From assembly GCF_044458865.1 (NCBI RefSeq), contig NZ_JBITIH010000005.1:124001-188000 (forward strand): a stretch of DNA of 64,000 nucleotides, written 5' to 3'. Within the stretch, counting starts at the first letter, position 1, and each line of letters begins with the position of its first letter. Positions 60,611 through 64,000 of the stretch are shown piece by piece. Origin of the DNA: Micromonospora_G sp044458865. GTDB taxonomy: Bacteria; Actinomycetota; Actinomycetes; Mycobacteriales; Micromonosporaceae. Both the position numbers and the translations under genes were made by a program. The notes under the pieces are model-generated. The model did not search any database. It was not told where the DNA came from and saw nothing but the letters and a program-made list of their open reading frames with translations.

Positions 60611-62305
60611 TCAGCGGCCGAGGGTGGGGCCGTTCAACGCGTTGGTGCCCTTGCCCGCGAGGCAGCGGAACACCCGCTCGCCCGGTGCCAGCTCGTCGCC
60701 GTTGGGCGGCAGTACCTGAAGCTGCCAGTCGCCGGCACTGAGCAACTGGGTGGTGAGCCGGAAGGTGTTCGCGTTGCAGATGCCCTGCACCGTCGCGTCC
60801 TTCCAGATCGCCTGATGGTTCGCGGCGTCGACCTCGGCTGGCAGGTCACCGGCGGCGTACGTCTCCCAGGTGTGCCGACCGGTGCAGGAGACCCGGTTCG
60901 CTCCCGCGTGCGTGCCCTGGATCTGCATCGGGCCGAAGCACTCCAGCTCTTCGGTGCAGCGCCCACCATTGGGCAGCGGCACCAGCCGGCAACCGGGCAG
61001 GGCGCCACCGGGGGGCGCCTTCGCACCGCCGGAGAGGGTCGGCGGCACCGGGGAGTGGGTCACGGTGGCGCTGGCTCCGGGCAGCGCGGTCCGGTCGACT
61101 CGGGCGGCGTACCAGGATCCGGTGGCGGTCGCGAGCATCAGGGCGAGTACGCCGAGCCCGCCGAAGAACCAGCGCAGCCGGCGCCGCCGGGGGTTGGTCC
61201 GTACGGTCGGGTGGTTGTCGTCGTAGCGTGCGCTGACCGGCGGCCGGGGTCCGGGCGGGGCGGGGTAGCCAGCGCTCGGGGCGGTGGTGTCCGGGTGGCT
61301 GCGGTGTTCCGGTCCCGGCTGCCCGGGAACCGTGCCGTTGATGCCGCTGGTCGGACCGGTGGCGGGCGAGACCGGGTAGGGCGAGTTCGGGAACGACGAA
61401 CCCGGGAACGGCGGACTGGAGATCGGTGAGCCGCTGTACGGGGTGCCGGAGACGGGCGCGCCGGAAATCGGCGCGACCGGGCCGAGCGGCAGTGCGGCGA
61501 GCAGGTCGCGTAGTTGTGCCGCGGTGGGTCGGGCCTCGGGGTCGTTGGCCATGCCGTAGCGGAGCACCTCGACCAGTTCCGGTGGCACGCCGGGCAGTTC
61601 GGGGATCGGCTCGTTGAAGAGGTCCATCAGCGTGACGAGGCTCGGGTTGCGGTCGGTGCGCCAGCGTGGCGGCTGACCGTGCATCACCGCGTAGAGGGTG
61701 GCCGAGAGGGCGTAGACGTCGACGGCCGGAGAGGGCGGGCTGTGCCGGAACATCTCCGGCGGGGCGTACGCCGGGGTCAGCACCTCCAGGGTGACCTGGG
61801 TGTCGCGGACCTCGGCGAGGACGGCAAGCCCGAAGTCGGCGAGGACGGCCGGGTTGAAGTGCGAGTGCAGGATGTTCGCGGGTTTGACGTCGCGGTGCAG
61901 CACGCCCATGGCGTGTGAGTGGGCGAGCGCGTCGGCGATCTTCACGCCAAGGTCGCGGGCCTCGGCCGGCCCGAGCGGGGAGTTGCGCATCCGTTCCGCG
62001 TACGAGCCGTCGCAGAGTTCCATGATCAGGTACGGGTGCTGGTCCTCGGTGACCCCGGCGTCGAAGAGATCGACCACGTGCGGGTGGGAGGACATCCGGC
62101 CGGCGGCACGTGCCTCGCGGAGGAATCGTCGTTGGTCGCGCTCGCTACCGAGGGTCCGGTTCTCGACCTTGACCGCGACCTCGCGCCCGACCGACCCCTG
62201 GGTGGCGCGGTAGACGGTGGCGTAACCACCTCGGGCAAACACGTGCAAATCCGTCAGACCGGGCACCACTGGCTTCGGTAGCGCGCCTGCCGGGTTGTCC
62301 GTCAC
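60611..62305 (-). CDS. Membrane Ser/Thr protein kinase with extracytoplasmic Cys-rich domain
   Basis: 564 residues from the GTG at 62305. The Hanks-type kinase domain (~15-275) has a glycine-rich loop ARGGYATVY, Lys46 (VAVKVE), HRD as HRDVKPAN (Asp139), DFG (157-159) and APPEMF. A Pro/Ser/Gly juxtamembrane stretch leads to a transmembrane helix (~375-397). The outer domain of ~165 residues has six cysteines and the piece VSCTGRHTWETYAAG, reminiscent of septum-formation (PF13845-type) domains. It probably senses a cell-surface signal and phosphorylates cytosolic targets. Confidence 0.92.
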   Translation of the reverse strand: MTDNPAGALPKPVVPGLTDLHVFARGGYATVYRATQGSVGREVAVKVENRTLGSERDQRRFLREARAAGRMSSHPHVVDLFDAGVTEDQHPYLIMELCDGSYAERMRNSPLGPAEARDLGVKIADALAHSHAMGVLHRDVKPANILHSHFNPAVLADFGLAVLAEVRDTQVTLEVLTPAYAPPEMFRHSPPSPAVDVYALSATLYAVMHGQPPRWRTDRNPSLVTLMDLFNEPIPELPGVPPELVEVLRYGMANDPEARPTAAQLRDLLAALPLGPVAPISGAPVSGTPYSGSPISSPPFPGSSFPNSPYPVSPATGPTSGINGTVPGQPGPEHRSHPDTTAPSAGYPAPPGPRPPVSARYDDNHPTVRTNPRRRRLRWFFGGLGVLALMLATATGSWYAARVDRTALPGASATVTHSPVPPTLSGGAKAPPGGALPGCRLVPLPNGGRCTEELECFGPMQIQGTHAGANRVSCTGRHTWETYAAGDLPAEVDAANHQAIWKDATVQGICNANTFRLTTQLLSAGDWQLQVLPPNGDELAPGERVFRCLAGKGTNALNGPTLGR

Positions 62306-62318
62306 AACAACGAAAATA
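62306..62318 (-). promoter_or_regulatory. -10 box of a probable leaderless promoter
   Basis: TATTTT (62313-62318 on the minus strand), then 7 nt, then the kinase GTG. No ribosome site. Confidence 0.45.
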
Positions 62319-62336
62319 CCGAAGAGGTCGGACGCC

Positions 62337-62804
62337 TCAGTGGCCCGCATCGGTCGGCGACCGGACAGCACCGGTCGCCGGCGAGGTCGGAGCCACCCTC
62401 CCCCGGCGGGCGTCGAGCCACAGCCCCACGCCCGTGGCCACCGCACCCAGCCCTTCCCAGAGCGCGACACCGAAGAATTTCCCGGGCGCGGAACCGGTCA
62501 GCACCACAATGGAGAACACGCTGAAGGTGACCAACCGGAAAATCACCGTGAACCGGAAGAAGGCTCGCCATTCAGTGTGCGCGGCAACCAGGTAGTAAAC
62601 CCCCATGTTCACCGCCGCCATCGACGACGCGGCCATATAGGTACGGGTGTAGTCCCCACTCGCCCGCTCCGCCGCCGCGATCACCTCGAAACCCAGCAGA
62701 CGCAGCAACGCCTCCGGACGGATCAGCCCGACCAGACCGAGCACCAGGGCGAGCAGGCCGAAGACGGCAATCGTCCAGCCGGCAGCGGAACGCGGCAGCC
62801 TCAT
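62337..62804 (-). CDS. Small four-helix membrane protein (DUF4345-like)
   Basis: 155 residues. The ATG at 62804 is preceded by GGAGGAGAC, a strong site. Four hydrophobic helices (~10-32, ~53-75, ~82-105, ~108-128) and a basic, Pro/Thr-rich tail. The length and helix spacing resemble DUF4345-type proteins. It lies just upstream of the kinase gene on the same strand. Function unknown. Confidence 0.75.
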   Translation of the reverse strand: MRLPRSAAGWTIAVFGLLALVLGLVGLIRPEALLRLLGFEVIAAAERASGDYTRTYMAASSMAAVNMGVYYLVAAHTEWRAFFRFTVIFRLVTFSVFSIVVLTGSAPGKFFGVALWEGLGAVATGVGLWLDARRGRVAPTSPATGAVRSPTDAGH

Positions 62805-62912
62805 CCGTCTCCTCCAGACACTCCCCGTGGGTCGCGGCCACCCACCGCGACTGCCCGGCCAACGGAGGGCCCGCCCCGGAACCGAAGACGTCCGCAGTGG
62901 ACCGTGGAAGAT

Positions 62913-64000
62913 CTACGCTAGCGGCTGTGTGGACGAGCCGGACTCGGCCAGACCGGCAGACTCCGCCAGACCGGCCGCCGCCGCGAGCGCGGCCACGTCG
63001 ATCGGAGCCGGCAGGTACGGCGCCAGCCTCGCGCAGAGCGCATCCGCACCGGCCCGCTCACTCACCTGCTGGGTCGAGTACGCCAACCGCACCGCCTCCG
63101 CCGCAGCCGCACCCGCCTCGGCGTACTCGCCGACCGCGGCCAGGGTCTCGGCCAACGTCCCCGCCGCGAGCACCGCACTGCGTACGTCCTCCGCCGGGGC
63201 GGTCGACGCCCGCCGCGCCCAGTCCAGCGCCTGCACCGGCTGCCCCTCGGCGAGCAGCGCGGACGCGTACCGGGCCAGGGTCTGCTGCCGGGAGAAGAGC
63301 AACGACGGGGAACTCACGGTGGTCGCCAGCGGTGCCAGCAACCCCACCGCCGTGCCCGGATCACCGGCGGTCAACCGGGCGGTGGCGAGCAGCACCCGGG
63401 GACCGACCTGCACCGGCGCCAACGGATTGTGCGGCTCGACCGCGGCCAGCACCGCCCGCGCGTCCCGCTCGGCGGTCTCCACATCCCCCCGCTGCAACGC
63501 CACGAACCCGCGCAACGTGCCCGCCAGCCCGGTCAGCAACGGGTGCGCGGTCCGCTCGCCGTACTCCAGGGCATCGGTGAGCAGGTCGAGCGCGTGCTCC
63601 GGCTCACCCAGTCCACGCGCCACCACACCACGTACGACCAGGGCGAACCCCCTGCCCCAGTCATCCGAGACGGCGGCGAAGTCCCGGTACGCCCGACGCG
63701 CCTCCCGGTCGGACTCGGTCAACTCACCCAACTCGGCCGCGGCGAACGCCTCGACCGCGCGCAACGTGCCGACCGCCCACGCCTCGCCGACCCGCTCACC
63801 GAACGGCAGGAAGACCCGAGCCAGCCGGCGAGCCTCGGCGAGCCGTCCGGCCAGCAGCCGGGCGAACGCGGTGGTGCCCCGCAACCACGCCTGACCGACC
63901 GGGTCGTGGGTCTCGGCGAAGAGCCGCGCCGCCCGACCGAGCACCGCGTCTGTGCCGGCGAAATCGCCCCGGGTGGTGGTCACCCAGGCAAGGTTCTGCA
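62913..64000 (-). CDS. TPR protein, C-terminal part (cut by the window edge)
   Basis: The frame is open to base 64000 (upstream codons read QNLAW), so the gene begins beyond the window; 362 codons are visible. The whole visible part is Ala/Leu/Arg helices in ~40-residue pairs (GRAARLFAETHDPVGQAWL, ALDLLTDALEYGERTAHPL, ALDWARRASTAPAEDV), that is TPR repeats. Such TPR tails end LuxR/LAL-type regulators and adenylate-cyclase- or AAA-ATPase-type proteins in actinobacteria. The N-terminal domain decides which, and it is not here. Confidence 0.8.
   Translation of the reverse strand, partial: QNLAWVTTTRGDFAGTDAVLGRAARLFAETHDPVGQAWLRGTTAFARLLAGRLAEARRLARVFLPFGERVGEAWAVGTLRAVEAFAAAELGELTESDREARRAYRDFAAVSDDWGRGFALVVRGVVARGLGEPEHALDLLTDALEYGERTAHPLLTGLAGTLRGFVALQRGDVETAERDARAVLAAVEPHNPLAPVQVGPRVLLATARLTAGDPGTAVGLLAPLATTVSSPSLLFSRQQTLARYASALLAEGQPVQALDWARRASTAPAEDVRSAVLAAGTLAETLAAVGEYAEAGAAAAEAVRLAYSTQQVSERAGADALCARLAPYLPAPIDVAALAAAAGLAESAGLAESGSSTQPLA

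Overview
The window is high-GC DNA from an actinomycete, most likely a member of the Micromonosporaceae (Micromonospora or a close relative). Codons end mostly in G or C and GTG starts are common. The type VII secretion genes eccD-eccC-mycP, a Crp regulator next to nth and marP, GlxA/AdpA-like and ECF regulators and a Ser/Thr kinase all fit that assignment. About fifty-two coding genes fill both strands. I see no rRNA, tRNA, CRISPR array or complete insertion sequence.

Left part (1-7059): cell-envelope genes that look like a chromosomal conjugation- or secretion-type machine. They are a TrbL-like multi-pass protein (cut by the window edge), a single-pass TcpC/NTF2-like protein, a lysozyme-like plus M23 peptidoglycan hydrolase, two unknown proteins, an FtsK/EccC-like ATPase with only one intact P-loop, and a small helical membrane protein. 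Positions 7078-18315 hold the usual actinobacterial block dacB - HExxH protein - tilS - hpt - ftsH - folE on the minus strand. It is interrupted between tilS and hpt by a GlxA/AdpA-like regulator and a gamma-glutamyltransferase gene, and no folP, folB or folK follows folE. ppa diverges from dacB.

Positions 19102-26181 carry a compact type VII (ESX) locus: eccD diverging from eccC-mycP. Positions 26855-32493 reproduce the mycobacterial Rv3671c-Rv3676 order (marP, NUDIX, TlpA-like thioredoxin, nth, then crp), with a CapA-like gene between nth and crp. Positions 33463-42057 are one TetR-controlled catabolic operon: a TIGR03084-type protein, an AtuA-like protein, a small repeat-bearing protein, the acyl-CoA carboxylase beta and biotinylated alpha subunits, and an acyl-CoA dehydrogenase. 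It probably degrades a branched or isoprenoid acyl-CoA.

Positions 42134-49158 are more accessory in character: an ECF sigma factor with a CU044_5270-like partner, a broken SDR, a Tat-exported PhoD phosphatase, a NUDIX gene coupled to an orphan antitoxin-like HTH gene, a frameshifted pseudogene and a lipoprotein. Positions 49222-54901 are a MacAB-like efflux system (permease, ATPase, adaptor) diverging from its two-component regulator. Two tandem paralogous acetyltransferase-like genes follow. Positions 56830-60595 look like a sulfur module: a YeiH-type exporter, two LysR regulators and a cysteine-dioxygenase-like cupin. The right end has a membrane Ser/Thr kinase, a small membrane protein and the C-terminal part of a TPR protein.

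Cross-cutting signals: (a) a roughly 50-bp dispersed element made of two GGAAGGGCCCCTTCC-type palindromes occurs three times, once in frame inside the AtuA-like gene; (b) many genes start 6-7 nt after a TANNNT box and lack a Shine-Dalgarno sequence, so they are probably leaderless; (c) perfect palindromes sit at the promoters of the TetR, two-component and both LysR genes.
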